Shown here: one piece after another, positions 36,101 to 47,328 of the stretch
Numbering within the stretch: the stretch's first letter is position 1
How the letters are laid out: every line of letters starts with the position of its first letter
Source: Macrophomina tecta
Lineage: Eukaryota > Ascomycota > Dothideomycetes > Botryosphaeriales > Botryosphaeriaceae
Direction: 5' to 3'
Assembly: GCA_024180945.1 (NCBI GenBank)
Contig: JAKSGN010000005.1
Span: 2,108,001-2,172,000 of the forward strand
Length of the DNA: 64,000 nt
The notes under the pieces: model-generated
The model's input: only the letters and a program-made list of their open reading frames with translations
The model's database searches: none
What the model was told of the DNA's origin: nothing
Translations under genes and position numbers: made by a program

Positions 36101-38153
36101 TCGCTGTGTATGCCCAATGACGCGCATCTTCCACTTGCACAACACGACACACGGACGCGAGATTGGGATCGACTTTCTGTATAAAACATAGCAACAAGTG
36201 ACGTGTTGGGATACAGCCGCATTCGTCATCTCGCCCTAGTTTCCTACTGCTGCCTACCTATTTTTGTCACGCTCGCATCCCTTACCACAAGATGATGGCA
36301 TACTCCTGCATCGTGCTCCCTGACAAGAAGGGGCCGCAGCAGGCTCCCGAATTGAATAAGGGAGAAGCAGCAGTCGATGCGATGAAAAGATAGTCAACTC
36401 TAAATGGGGTGTGATGGATAAGCATGGAGATGGAGTCTCAATGCCGTCGGCAGGCTGGCAGAGGCTAGATTTCAGTGGCTTGGAAGCAGCATCTGCAACA
36501 ACAGAACGGCAAAATCGATTTTGCATTCCAAACTGTCTCGATCTTGTTCCAGACACCCTTTCGCAGCAGTTATAGAGTTTAGCTAAGCATAAATACCTTA
36601 AGGCTAGAAGAACGTCCTTTCATGTATCGGGTTGCGTTATGCACTCGCCATCCAACCCGCGGCGGCGAAGGGCGTGCGACAAGCTGCGCATGAACGAATG
36701 CCGCCTTGTCTGCTACAGAGCAAGGCACACAGGGGGGAAGATAGGGGATCAGGCACATTGTCCATACCTGACGCGCGCACACGGCAGCGCTTGCCGGGCT
36801 TGAGTCAATACTTGCGTATGCTGTTCGTTCCCTGCCGTCACAATGCGCTTGGCTGCAGATGCTATACGCTAAGTATCCTATCACACTTCAGCCGCCCGTC
36901 TTCGTGAGGCTCTTTCTTCCTCAAACGGCACGACCATCGATCGCATTGACCCGGTTCCTGGCCACTATGCTGACGTGCTGGGTAGTTGAGGGGTTGCTCT
37001 TCACACATGGGGGCATAGAGTGAACGAGAGAAGGAGCGCACGCGCGGCGTACCGCGATAGCGGCACGCTGTCGGTCGCTCCGCTTCCCGCAACCGTCGAG
37101 GATGTGTTTCGGATATAATGCGTGGGGATTTCGACTCATCAACATCGGCGGTTCGAGCGAAGCGACGGAGCCCGCGTGAGCGCTTCGAAGTATTGCCGAC
37201 CAGGCGAGAGCCTCTTGCCCTTTTTCGCTCCGCGCCGCGGCCGCGGGGGCGGCGGGGGCGGCGGCAGCGACGATGGCGGGAAGTGTGCAGAAAACAGCAG
37301 CTGTGCGGGCAAGCTCGGGATCTGGCCGTCGGCAAATAGAGAGATCTCCGCCCTCCCTCCAGGTCCTTGGGAGCACGTGAGCAATCTCCACGCAACACTT
37401 ATTGTTTATGGCCTGCGCAAGTCATGTACCGGATTTCGTTGGCGAAGATGGGCTGCAGGGTGACTCTGGTTCGTCACATCGATTGCGTACCGTACTCGGC
37501 ATATGCCCCGGCACTGCATTTGCCCCTCCCTCCCCATCTTGGGATGTGGGCACCAGAGACTCGGTGGGATTGGACAGCATTGGGACTATTGATCTCCGTA
37601 TTCGCGAGTGAATTGGTTGATCCGGGAGATGCGCCGCAGCGTACGCAGCGACCACGCGACGCCACAGCCAGGAGGCCTGGGCGCGCCCAATTAGTGCACC
37701 GTTTCCTATAGCAACGAGATTGAAATACTTAGCAGACCGACGCTTAGGGATACGACATTCTACTTTCAGTTCTAACTCTCACGGATGACCCTTCGTTCAT
37801 TCGCCCTTCCAAAGCCTCATCGCCTTAACTGGTATCGCTCTATTGGTGGATATCCCGCTTCGCCTAATGACACCTAAATGCTACCCGAAGCCATACGTTG
37901 AAAAACAAACCTATGACAATTCGCTTTAATATGAATTTCGGTACGAGTCCCGCCAACATCGATCGATCGGATATTCAGTCAACGGGAATGAAGTTCAGAC
38001 AGTAAGAGAGTGGAGCTAGAGGGTGGCTGTGCCGGCGTGGTGAGCAAAGCAGTGAGGTACAGAGGCACAATAGATAACAAAGAAATTACCTTTGGACCAT
38101 ACAGGGGACGGGCAGTTGAAGAAGCCGACCAGATGCAAATGTCCCTCGAATTG

Positions 38154-38183
38154 GATAACATTTACGTCCGGACGACTGCTTCA
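38154..38183 (+). repeat. 30-bp dispersed repeat, copy 1
   Basis: The copy matches 51588-51617 at 26 of 30 positions. Its centre is the palindrome CGTCCGGACG, flanked by GATAACA on the left and TGCTTCA on the right. Three of the four differences are transitions. It lies just downstream of the lipase gene. Confidence 0.5.
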
Positions 38184-38268
38184 CGGCCTGTATGATTCAA
38201 GTGTAATTTCTCTGGCCCTTTCCAGATGAGCCCGTACCAGTCATCGCGTTCTCATGCTTTCGTTGCAT

Positions 38269-39977
38269 TCAGACTTCGAACTCACTGAGCCAATGCTTAA
38301 CGACGAGTTTGCCCTCGTCGAATGATTGCTTGTTCAGCTTGCGTACAATGATGGCAGCGTGGCTGAGCAGAACATTGTTGTCTTAGCCATTGCATATCCG
38401 CTTGGAAGGAAATGTCGCCGCAATGAAAGACAGGAGTACGACCTACCTGTGCGAGTCTTTATGTATGTAGACAGGATACTTCTTGAAGCCAACCTCATCC
38501 AGCGCCTGGATCATGGCAAACTGAGCCGGAGTCAATGCGAGTGTTGGGAACTCCAGTTGTCTGTGGTCAGGATGCTGCAGGGGTTCTTCCTCTGCCACAC
38601 CGGATTCCTCAAGAACAAGTTTCTCGCCTGGATCCGATTTGGTGCGTACGGCTTTCGGTGCGTTGGGCCTGGATCCAGCTGGGGTTGCCAGCTCTTCGTT
38701 GCCGGAGGGCAAGTATTCTTGGCCGTGGTTGAGGCCTTCGAAAATTTCCTCAGCTTCACGGCGGACTTCATTCACAAAAAACGGAATGCTGTAAGCACTG
38801 GTGTTTATTCCAAGCTTGCCTTCAGCATGTAGCCGGATCCGCCTGCTGCTTCGGATTGACTGCACGGCCGAGTTGAGTGTGAAGAGCACCAGAGCCACCG
38901 GAATAAAAAGCACAAGGAACAGCATCAAAGGCAGTCTGCTCAACGCCGAGTAGCTCTTACCCGCCAGTCGGCCGTAGAATGTGGGAAGCACTTCTTCCGC
39001 GTCGTGTTTGGGCGAGACCGGGTTACGTGGATCAACAATGACATCTTCATAGCCTTTCAGATAGTTGATTTTCACGGCTTCCGGGTCGGTGAAGGGGTCA
39101 ATGCGGGAGATACCGGCCGTGTAGTACACGACAGATCGATCGTTAACAACGTTGCAGTACAGGGACCTGTGCTTGAACTTGGCAAGCCCTTTGATGAAGA
39201 CACTGTCAGGATCGGCCAAATTTGCTAGAAGCGGACGGCCAGTGTCGCGGAACGAGTCAATAGTGAACAGCTGCCTGCCAGAGGCTGACAACATCCTAGC
39301 GCCAAGGACGTTCCACAAGTGGTTCCAGAAGCCCAGAAGAGGTGTGCGCACACCAAGATGTGGTGTGGCAAAAGTGGTGAAGTTCTGACTAGGCATCAGC
39401 GGTGTTCCGACGCTGGAAGCGGTGTTCACATACCACAGGCTCGATCTTGTCAAACCATCCTTTGTAGTACAGCAGGCCAACGGCGTACCTCGAGATAAGG
39501 CCACCAAGAGAGTATCCGACGATGCTCAGCTTCCGAATAGTCTGGCCGTTGCTGGCGAGCCGCTCGAGCTCTTCTTCAATCTCCTGAGTGATGCGCTCAC
39601 CGCCAGTCTCGATGCCGTCGTAGGTGTGGGTGCCGGCATTGCGGGCAACGACAAGGATGTGGAGTTTGTCATCGGAGAATGTCTCGCGCAGAGAGGATGC
39701 TAGGTAGGCCAGGTGATTGGGATTGCCCCATAGCCTGCGGCGCGCAAGTCAGCCCGAAAGTCGCGGCGGAGCAGGTAGTGCGGCGAAAGCCAGAGTACAG
39801 TTGAAGCGGCTGGCGTCGTCCTCACTCAAGCTTAGTGTCTGTCGTCTCCTTATCTTACCCATGCACGAGAACACATAAATGGTTGGCCGAGGCGCTCGTG
39901 GGCGAAGACTCGCCCATGCCGCTCTTGTAGGCCCTGACGATGCTGGTGTCAATACTGGAGAGCGCGAAGGGGAACAT
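38269..39977 (-). CDS. ROG1-like lipase / DUF676 serine esterase with a membrane segment
   Basis: Minus-strand exons 39859-39977, 39434-39734, 38447-39384 and 38269-38362 give 483 aa in one frame. After a short N-terminus, CVLVHGLWGNPNHL provides the alpha/beta-hydrolase oxyanion motif, and GYSLGG (Ser115) the nucleophile elbow. NFTTFATPHLGVRTP, immediately after intron 2, is typical of DUF676/ROG1 lipases. A candidate catalytic Asp is in NDRSVVYYT (about 222), and the last exon begins with the conserved HAAIIVR (His454). A hydrophobic stretch, LPLMLFLVLFIPVALVLF (about 290-310), is a likely membrane anchor. Family members act on lipid droplets or the ER as phospholipases or acylglycerol lipases. 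Substrate specificity cannot be predicted. The first intron (124 nt) is the longest in this gene and splits the oxyanion motif. Confidence 0.9.
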
Positions 39978-40726
39978 TAACGAGCGCAGACGTGCGCTGG
40001 CGGGAGTGGGGTTTTATTGTGGCCAAAAGTCTTTCGCGATCGATTGCGACTGCAGCAGTCAGGAGCGATGCGCAGCAGCCTGATGGGGCTTATCGGGAAA
40101 ATATTTAGTGTCGTCACAGACTCGCTGGACGCGCATGCCATGGGCTGCCCTGTGAGCGGCAGCCGCAGCAAGGATCAGCTGCGACCCGCCAGGGACGCTG
40201 CTGAGAGCCGCCAACGACATGTCTCTTCCTTTCACCTCTGTCGGCCACGCGCACCGCGCAAGCTGGACAAAAGCCACCCGCCGCCCGGATCGGCGGAGAG
40301 ACACGCGCGCGACCGCCAAGCCCCCGTGCCAACGCACTCCGCACTGCCATAGTCCGCCTTTATCTGCCTCTGCCGCCTTGGGCTCTCTATCTTGCGTCTG
40401 CCTTATCAACGGCACGCCATTGCAGCCCCTTCCTTGAACCTGCGCCCTGCACTGTCACGCCTGGGCGCAGCGATAGCACGACCGGCACTCTCCTCACGCC
40501 TTTTCCGGATAGGTCGGTGCCTAAGCTCCACCCACGCTTTCCGCCTCTTCTCCACGCCCGTCTCACCTTATCGCAGTCCTTAACTGTGCAGCCTGCTGCC
40601 TCGTGACTACTTTCCACATCAGGCTGGCCCGAAGACTCAGTCATTCTCCCAGCCTCACGGCGCGCCATCTTCTTTTCAAGGCCCATTGCCCAGTGAGGAG
40701 CGGCCCGTTGGCCTTCGGCTGTCACT
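39978..40726. promoter_or_regulatory. Divergent promoter region between the lipase and REX3-like genes
   Basis: 749 bases separate the two divergent start codons. The half next to the REX3-like gene (40330-40600) is C/T-rich on the plus strand. No independent coding sequence is supported. Confidence 0.5.
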
Positions 40727-42715
40727 ATGTTCTCCAGCAAGGGCCTCTTTAAGCATATCATCTGCCCAAATGGTGCCGCATGCCGCATGCCAAACTGCAT
40801 ATTTGGCCATGAGTTCCTCGGTACCGACTCGACTGGTGATTTCCGGCCTCGCCACCATACTCCTCAGCCCGTTCTCAAGCGTGCGGTGTCCACGGGCGTG
40901 GATGGCCATGAACAAAAGCGTCGCAAGCTAGATGATAGTTCAAAGACGTCTACAGTTGCCTTGCCGGAAGAAGCGGAGGGAAAGGCCTTCACTGGAGGTC
41001 TGGTACCGGGTAAGCCTGCTGACATTGGTAAGGGCGCGTATGCCAATAATCAACCATCCAACGCCATCGCCAGCCCGGCCGCCCATCTGAAGTCAGCAAT
41101 GCGGCCTGTGTCGCCACCTCAAAAAGCCGCGTTGCCCAGACAGAAAGCCAAGCCTCTTTCTACCACAAACAAGGCCGCCACACCTACAGCAAAGCCACCG
41201 GCGACCCAGAAGGAGTCGCTAAATCCTCGCCCTGTGTCGAACGAGCCCGAGAAATGGGCTATCCGTGCAGTCCTGCTTGAAAAATTATATGAAATGATGG
41301 TTCCCCTCAACAAGCAGGCTGGCGAAAGTTCGGATCCTGAGCTGAAGGCGTTGCATCTTGATGAAAATGCACTGATCAGAGCAGCGTTGGATGAAGAACT
41401 GGCCCTTGCTCAAAGCCAAGGCAAGGTCTACAAAAATATGGTCAAACTGAGGATTATGGCGTACAAAAAGATGAAGATCGAGGAGTGGAAACAGCATCGG
41501 CTTACGCTGACAAAGGGGCTCGGCAATGGTGCTGAGGAAGGCCATGCACCAATCACCACAGGTCTAACCCCGGAACAGGAGACAATGTTCCTTCAACGTC
41601 TCATAGCCAATCAGACAGGTCTCGACAAGCACGGCTACGTCACTGCAGTGCCGACAGAGGCAGAGATTGAACAGGCACGGCTAGGGGTTGAGATGAGCGC
41701 GGGTTACGAGGTATGTGACCGCTGCGGGACTCGCTTTCAGGTCTTCCCTGAGCGCCGTGTAGAAGATGGCGCGCTCACGACTGGTAATGGCTGCACATAT
41801 CACTGGGGCAAGCCCTTCCGCCCCCAGTACAAGAGGACCGAGGCAATTACCGGCAGAGCAGAGATGCGATATGGCTGCTGCCAAGAACCGAAAGATGCAA
41901 AGGGCTGCTCGACCCTGGAGACCCATGTCTTCAAGATCTCCGAAGCAAAGCGACTCGCACTCGTCTTGCCTTTCGTTGCCACGCCGCCCAACCCCAATGC
42001 GATCAAAGGTAAGGCAGTGTGCTTCGACTGCGAGATGGGGTACACCGTGTATGGCCTGGAGCTCATCCGTCTTACGGCAACTTCGTGGCCTGACGGTGAA
42101 CCGCTGATTGATGTGCTCGTTCGACCTCTCGGAACCGTCCTGGACCTGAATACTCGATTTTCGGGCGTTACTCCTGAGCAGTTCTTCAACGCTCCGCCGT
42201 ACGACTCAAACGACCCGCGCTCAGCCAATCCGAGGGCCGTGGATGGAGATAAGCCACAGGCTCTTCGGATCACATCAAGTCCTGCAGAGGCTCGTTCGCT
42301 GCTGTTGTCATATCTTGCCCCCGAGACACCTCTTCTTGGACATGCTCTTGAGAACGATTTGAATGCGGTGCGCCTCGTGCATCCGACCATCGTCGATACA
42401 GTTCTTCTCTTTCCTGTTAGAACAGGCCTACCGGCGCGCCCGTCCCTTAAGGGATTGGTCAAAGCATTGCTCGGGAAAGAGATCCAAACAGCCGGTGCTG
42501 CTGGGCACGACAGCTTAGAGGATGCACGCGCTACAGGTGAACTGGTGCGGGTGAAGGTGGATAGAGAATGGAGGCGGTTGAAGAACTCTGGCTGGACGGT
42601 GAAAGATGATGGCTTCTATCCTCCGGTCCCGAATGAAAGCCAGGGGAGTGGGCCTGCCACATTAGAACCGATCACGCCAGTCGCGATGGACAGGTCGAAG
42701 ACAAAGAGCAGTTGA
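40727..42715 (+). CDS. REX3: RNA exonuclease 3-like (REX3), DEDDh 3'-5' exonuclease
   Basis: One exon encodes 662 aa. The N-terminus MFSSKGLFKHIICPNGAACRM contains a C-x5-C-x4-C-x3-H zinc finger (CPNGAACRMPNCIFGH), typical of REX3. A Lys/Ala/Pro-rich linker follows. A second probable zinc-binding block (CDRCGTRFQVF ... GNGCTYHWG) precedes the exonuclease domain. The four catalytic positions can be placed: Asp434 and Glu436 in CFDCEMGYTVYGLEL, Asp544 in HALENDLNAVRL, and His594/Asp599 in GHDSLEDARAT. This makes it DEDDh. Yeast Rex3 trims RNase MRP RNA and other small RNAs in the nucleus. A similar role is likely but inferred. Confidence 0.92.
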   Translation: MFSSKGLFKHIICPNGAACRMPNCIFGHEFLGTDSTGDFRPRHHTPQPVLKRAVSTGVDGHEQKRRKLDDSSKTSTVALPEEAEGKAFTGGLVPGKPADIGKGAYANNQPSNAIASPAAHLKSAMRPVSPPQKAALPRQKAKPLSTTNKAATPTAKPPATQKESLNPRPVSNEPEKWAIRAVLLEKLYEMMVPLNKQAGESSDPELKALHLDENALIRAALDEELALAQSQGKVYKNMVKLRIMAYKKMKIEEWKQHRLTLTKGLGNGAEEGHAPITTGLTPEQETMFLQRLIANQTGLDKHGYVTAVPTEAEIEQARLGVEMSAGYEVCDRCGTRFQVFPERRVEDGALTTGNGCTYHWGKPFRPQYKRTEAITGRAEMRYGCCQEPKDAKGCSTLETHVFKISEAKRLALVLPFVATPPNPNAIKGKAVCFDCEMGYTVYGLELIRLTATSWPDGEPLIDVLVRPLGTVLDLNTRFSGVTPEQFFNAPPYDSNDPRSANPRAVDGDKPQALRITSSPAEARSLLLSYLAPETPLLGHALENDLNAVRLVHPTIVDTVLLFPVRTGLPARPSLKGLVKALLGKEIQTAGAAGHDSLEDARATGELVRVKVDREWRRLKNSGWTVKDDGFYPPVPNESQGSGPATLEPITPVAMDRSKTKSS

Positions 42716-43635
42716 CCAAAAAAGTCAAACGAAAAAGGCCGAGACGGAGGGTTGGGTGAGAAAGTCCCTTGCTTTGAGTGGGCCAACAGCGTCCCAACCG
42801 GGATGCAACAGGAGCATACAACCCACACAGGCGTCACGGTAGCTCTTACGGCATACATTTGCTTATCAGGATTGGTTATGGAATTTTGTTGCTTCCCAGC
42901 GTGGCTTTAGACGTGACCAATTGCTTGGAAATTGACGTATGATACGGTCAATTCTCCCGGTTTTTTTTTTTTCCCCCCTGTGGCCAGCAGGGAAAGCATG
43001 GCGGTGGCGCTGGGATCCCTTGCTTATAACTTCTTCCAAAAAAAAAAAAAAAGAAAAAGAAAGAAAACCGGGAACGGGCACGAGTGTCTTTCCCCGGATC
43101 TGCTGCGAACAAGTCGCTCACTAGTTAGATCAGGGCCGGACCCTAGGTAATCCTGGAGAAGATCTCACGTGACGATTGCAACTGTGCCCGACGCCGTGAC
43201 GTCATGTTCCAAGTTGTCGAGTAAAGCCAAACTCACGTCACACAGAGCACTCAAGGCGTTTCATTCCAGCCTTGCGCCGATGGCAGAACCAAGCCGGCAG
43301 AAGTACTGGATCGCGGCTGCCACCCGCTCTCAATGTCCGCCTGATCATTGGTGGGATTGGCGTGCTGTGAGCGGTAATCTTACCAAGGAAGCACGCAGGG
43401 AAAAGCAAGCCTTTTGCGACAAGAGCCGAAAGATGTGAGGACTGGAGGATCTGCGCCGCATGCCCCGCCTTCGGTGACGTATGAGGATCCGGTTCGTGGT
43501 ATAACGCATTCCGCGTCCCTTAAACTGTTGCGACTGCCAACAACTGCGCTCACTCCCGCCCATTTCACTTTGCCCTTGCAATTGACGCAGAATTTCACGG
43601 ACGTTCAGAGATACCCCAATACACGACACATCACA
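42716..43635. other. Intergenic region with promoter of the LEA-like gene
   Basis: This is the 3' flank of the REX3-like gene, a T/C run at 42960-42977, an A-rich run at about 43039-43068, and a promoter-like zone with CACGTG and CRE sites. A small open frame at 43169-43438 has no recognisable features. Confidence 0.4.
43166..43204. promoter_or_regulatory. E-box and CRE site pair upstream of the LEA-like gene
   Basis: An exact CACGTG (43166-43171) and an exact palindromic CRE, TGACGTCA (43197-43204), lie about 430-470 bases before the ATG of the hydrophilic stress-type gene. A half-match (TCACGTCA) follows near 43233. CRE sites are bound by Atf1/CREB-type bZIP factors in fungal stress responses. 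Binding here is an inference from sequence. Confidence 0.4.
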
Positions 43636-45379
43636 ATGGAGACGATCAGCAACATCGCCAGCAGCGCCAGCAAACTAATTTACGGCGACCCCAAGGTAGA
43701 GCAGTCGGGACAGGAGCCCGTGTCGGGGCAGACAGGCCGCGGCACCGCAGACGAGCCATACGACGCCGGCAATCTCGAAGGCAAGTCAGCAATCCTTGTT
43801 TCGTTGTTCTGTCGCATCCGTCGCACCTCCCCAGTCGAGTGCGCGGTTTCTTTGAAGCTAGAGATCTGCGCGTGGATTGCGTTGTTGGGCATCGCATCAT
43901 GCATTTGTTTGTCTACAGTCTGGAGAAAATTTAAGCATGGTTTCGTTCGCCGTCCTTGCACGCCATAAAACTCACCGGCCCTTTTCACCGTTCTCCTTTG
44001 CTCGAACAAACGAAACATAAATGTCCAATCAACATATTGACATTGGCGCCTAATCGCAGGTAACCCGGAAATGGCGGGAAAGTCTGCTCAGGAAGCACGT
44101 GAGTTTCTACCTACCACGGCCTTACACGGACCGGCCCGCACACGCTCTTTAGAGTCGTGCCAACGTTGCAACCCGCTGACTTGAGGCGAATGCATAGACG
44201 GAGGTGCCAGCGACGCCCGTGTTCCCTCGAACCCGAGCGGAGGCGAGACTCTGGTAGACCGCACCAAGAACTTCGGGGCAAGCGGTGATGCGCAGTTCCC
44301 CGGTGGAGAGAACAAGGCTACCGGCACTGGAAGTACGGGCCAGACGAGCAGCAGCGGTAGCATCTCCTCTCGCCTTGCCGCGAAGCAGTACACAGGAACC
44401 GTCCTGCTAATACATTTCCGCGTGTAGGCATCAGCTCCACCTCCAATCCCCTGGGCGGGAGCGCCTCGTCGCCGAACATCGGCACCAGCGCCGTCTCCAA
44501 CCCAGGCAGCGGCAGCTCCTCGATGCCCTCCGCCGGCGTCAACGCTGCCTCGAACCCGCTGAGCGCCAGCAGCACCATCCCCGCTACAGCCAGTGGTGCC
44601 GCCGCCGCGCAGGGCGGGGCCATACGCCCGGAACACGACACGGCAGGCACGGGCGTGACGTCGCTCCACTCCAACGACCCGCACGGCAGCGACGTGCGCC
44701 CGACCGAGGCGGGCACCTTGTCTGCGAAGGCCGGTGGCTTCGGCGCGGCCGAACCATCTGTCGGCGCCGACCCGACCTCGGGCCAGCAGCCGGAGCACAA
44801 GCAGCAGGGCGGTGATAAGCCGACGGCGGAGCCTACCACCGGAGCGGAGGTAGACAAGGTGAAGGAGAAGAAGGATGAGGGGGAGGAGGCGCTCAAGAAG
44901 AGAGATCTCAGCGATCACTCTGGGGAGCCGTTGAAGATGCACAATGACAGCGGGAAGAAGGAGCAGCAGGGGCTCGGCGGCGAGGAGAAGAGCAGCGGGG
45001 ACAAGGGAACGGCCGAGAAGCACATCAAGACGAGCGGGTTCAAGGCGGATGGCGGCAACTTTGACGCTGCGCAGCCGGGCGCCGGAAAGGAAGCTGATCG
45101 TATGTCCTCATATTTTCTTTCCCTATTCTTCTTTCTCCGAGGCTCGTACCCTTTGGTTTGTTGCACATTGATTGCTAACTTTTACGGCGTGCGACTGTAG
45201 GACTGCTGGAGCAGAAGGGCATCCACAAGTCCGGGGACAGCAGCAGCGATGCAAAGAAGAACGACGTGTCTCCGGCGCGTTCCGGTGGGTCTGGCGAGGG
45301 CAAGACCAAGACGAGCATGGGGACGAAGATCAAGGAAAAGTTGCATATCGGGAGCAAACACAAAAACGGCAGCGATTGA
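43636..45379 (+). CDS. Hydrophilic LEA-like, Gly/Ser/Lys-rich stress-type protein
   Basis: Five exons: 43636-43780, 44060-44098, 44198-44332, 44428-45099 and 45201-45379. All phases match, giving 389 aa. The first intron begins with GC (AAG|GCAAGT) rather than GT. The third intron (95 nt) has a GCTAATA branch point. The protein starts METISNIASSASKLIYG and has the motif DEPYDAGNLEGNPE. Its middle is poor in hydrophobic residues and rich in Gly, Ser, Ala and Thr, with a Lys/Glu-rich stretch after it. It ends with GFKADGGNFDAAQPGAGKEADRLLEQKG and a basic tail. That C-terminal block recurs in fungal proteins often labelled glycine-rich or LEA-like. The composition suggests a disordered, desiccation- or osmotic-stress protein. 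This is an inference; no enzymatic domain is visible. Confidence 0.75.
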
Positions 45380-45667
45380 ATTTAATTTTTTTCCTGTGGC
45401 CAAGTCAAGTTGGTGAAACGAGGGACGGGTAGGGCGGACTGAGAGAGAAAAGGGATCCTAAGACAGAATTCAGGATTCGTGGATCGTTGCTCGAAGTCTT
45501 CTTGCCTGTGCTCGACCTATTCTCTTTGTCTTTGCTTCTTTTTCTTTGAGATGAACTGTGTCGAGCCTGCAGCGTAGTTATATCTGTGTTCTTGAATAAT
45601 AACACTCCACAGATTTGGAAGAACATTAGTCAGTTTCGTCACACGTGCTGCAGTTTTGTCGTCGTTT

Positions 45668-45690
45668 CCCCCCCCCCCCTTTTTTTTTTT
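45668..45690. repeat. Poly-C/poly-T junction
   Basis: Twelve C followed directly by eleven T, then further T-rich sequence. It lies downstream of the LEA-like gene and may fall in its terminator or 3' UTR region. Confidence 0.7.
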
Positions 45691-47304
45691 CTTTTTAATT
45701 TTTTTTTGGGCCCAGACGTTCCATCCGTTTTTGTAGACAGGAAAGTTTCGTCCGCCCGAGGCACGTTCGTGTACAGGAGTACAGGCGATATTGAGACCGT
45801 CGGTATGAATTGCCTCGGCGCCCTCTCAAGGGCAAACAAGTGCGGGTCACTCGGATTGGGAAAGTTGAAGGCCGACAATGGATGGTCGTGAGAGAAACGA
45901 GGTCGGGCTCTACTACTTCCGGACTCGTCGGAGTTATATGGCTTCGCATCTACAAGTTCCACGTATAGTGATGGCGCAGGATAGCTCCTGCAGCGTGAGC
46001 AGAACAGACTTTGCTCGGGAGAAGCTTCAACAACGGCATGTTCATCGCAGCGTTCCGCGTGGGTAGCCAAAGCGGTCATTCAAATGTTGATGTCGTATCA
46101 TCTGTGGGCGTTCAGGTCTGGATGAAGGGAGAGCCTTCTGCTTCCCTTCTTCTCGAGTGTCAGGTTGAAGGAGGGGCAGGGTAGAAAAACAGCGATGAGC
46201 CTGGAGCCGCGTCCAGTTTTCGTAGCTTGGCGATGGTCGGTTCGTGTGTGCGTGCGTGTGCATTTGCGTTTAATGCGGACTTACTCGCATAAAGGCGCGC
46301 GGCCCTGCGATTGCGATGTACATGAGGGAGGTCGGGTAAGCTCAAGAGCTCGAAGTATGATGGCAGAGAGAGCGGTGCAATTCAGCTGTGCTGGAGTGCA
46401 AGCATGTATTTGCTTGAACGGTACCCGGTCCTAGGGCAATAAAATGGAAGGGACTCCCTCAGCGCCAAAAGGTACGACGATGCGGGCACAGTGGAAGTAC
46501 ACGGGTTGGCGGAGGCCGGGGCCGAGGCGGTAGGGGAAACGGGGAGGTTGCGGATGAGGAAGGAAAGCTTAAGTGGTGAAAAGGAAAGGAAGCTACCTGC
46601 AACGATTCAGGACCTTGCCGCTAGGACTGCGGGGCAGGAACTTTCTCCGGAAAGACCGAGCGGAGGGAGGAGTTTGTTTCGTTTCTCGGGGGCCCTTCAA
46701 TTTAACGCTGTTCTCTGTAGCCGGTTAGTTTAAGCTACGCGCAGGATCTTGGCAGCGGTAGCTTAGGCGTCCGGGCCAGCGATTGTGTGCAGTTGGCGGG
46801 GCGGGGTGTGGCGGCGCCAGACCAGCAACGGCGAAATGAAGGCGCCGGGTAGCAAAGCAGCAGCTGAAGCTGTGGGGCGTGGCGCGATGCGGCACACGTC
46901 CAGCGCGGCCCTGGCCCCGTGCGCGAGCTTAAAGGAAGGCAAGAAGTGCAGGCAAACAAGCCTAAATTTAGGAAGAGCGAGATGACGCTGAGAGTTGATT
47001 GATGGGCAGGGAGGAGGCGGGAGCGGCGGGCGGTCAATGGCTCTGGGAGTGTGCTTGGTTGAAGGTTGAAGGTGCAGATAGCGGGCCGGGGGTGGGACGG
47101 CACCGGCAGCGAAGCCTGATGAGGCTGCGCTGCCCTTGCTGCGGCACTGCGGGAGCGGTGGGCTGTGGCCTGACTCGTGCACACATGCCGATCCGGGGTG
47201 CGCCTGCGTCCCGCCGTGTGCCTGTGCAACGCGCGCGCGAGGTGCGATGGTAGCGGCGGCGGCGGCGGCGGTGGTGGTAGTGGACGTGAGGCCGGGCGAC
47301 GAGA

Positions 47305-47328
47305 CAGCAGCAGCAGCAGCAGCAGCAG
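47305..47328. repeat. CAG microsatellite (8 units)
   Basis: A perfect (CAG)8 tract, just after a GGC/GGT-rich stretch, about 670 bases upstream of the GtaA start codon in non-coding DNA. Confidence 0.85.

Larger units (their letters stand above)
32354..38268. other. 5.9-kb intergenic region, GC-rich near the left end, no supported gene
   Basis: The first ~1.3 kb (to about 33700) is very GC-rich and all frames are open by composition. It contains a CAG microsatellite and probably the promoter and leader of the minus-strand proline-rich gene. From about 34 to 38 kb only short open frames occur and none is recognised. A small hairpin (GTAGGG...CCCTAC) lies near 34687-34706. The right edge holds one copy of a 30-bp dispersed repeat (38154-38183). 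Confidence 0.4.

Noticed and set aside
44401..44427. A 27-nt ultra-short intron in the LEA-like gene
   Set aside because: A donor at 44333 (GTACGG) with the same acceptor gives a normal 95-nt intron and the right codon phase, whereas the 27-nt version breaks the frame.
44088..45023. 311-codon minus-strand Leu/Ala-rich frame
   Set aside because: It is antisense to the LEA-like gene and spans two of its introns. The plus-strand exon chain is in phase throughout and explains the region.
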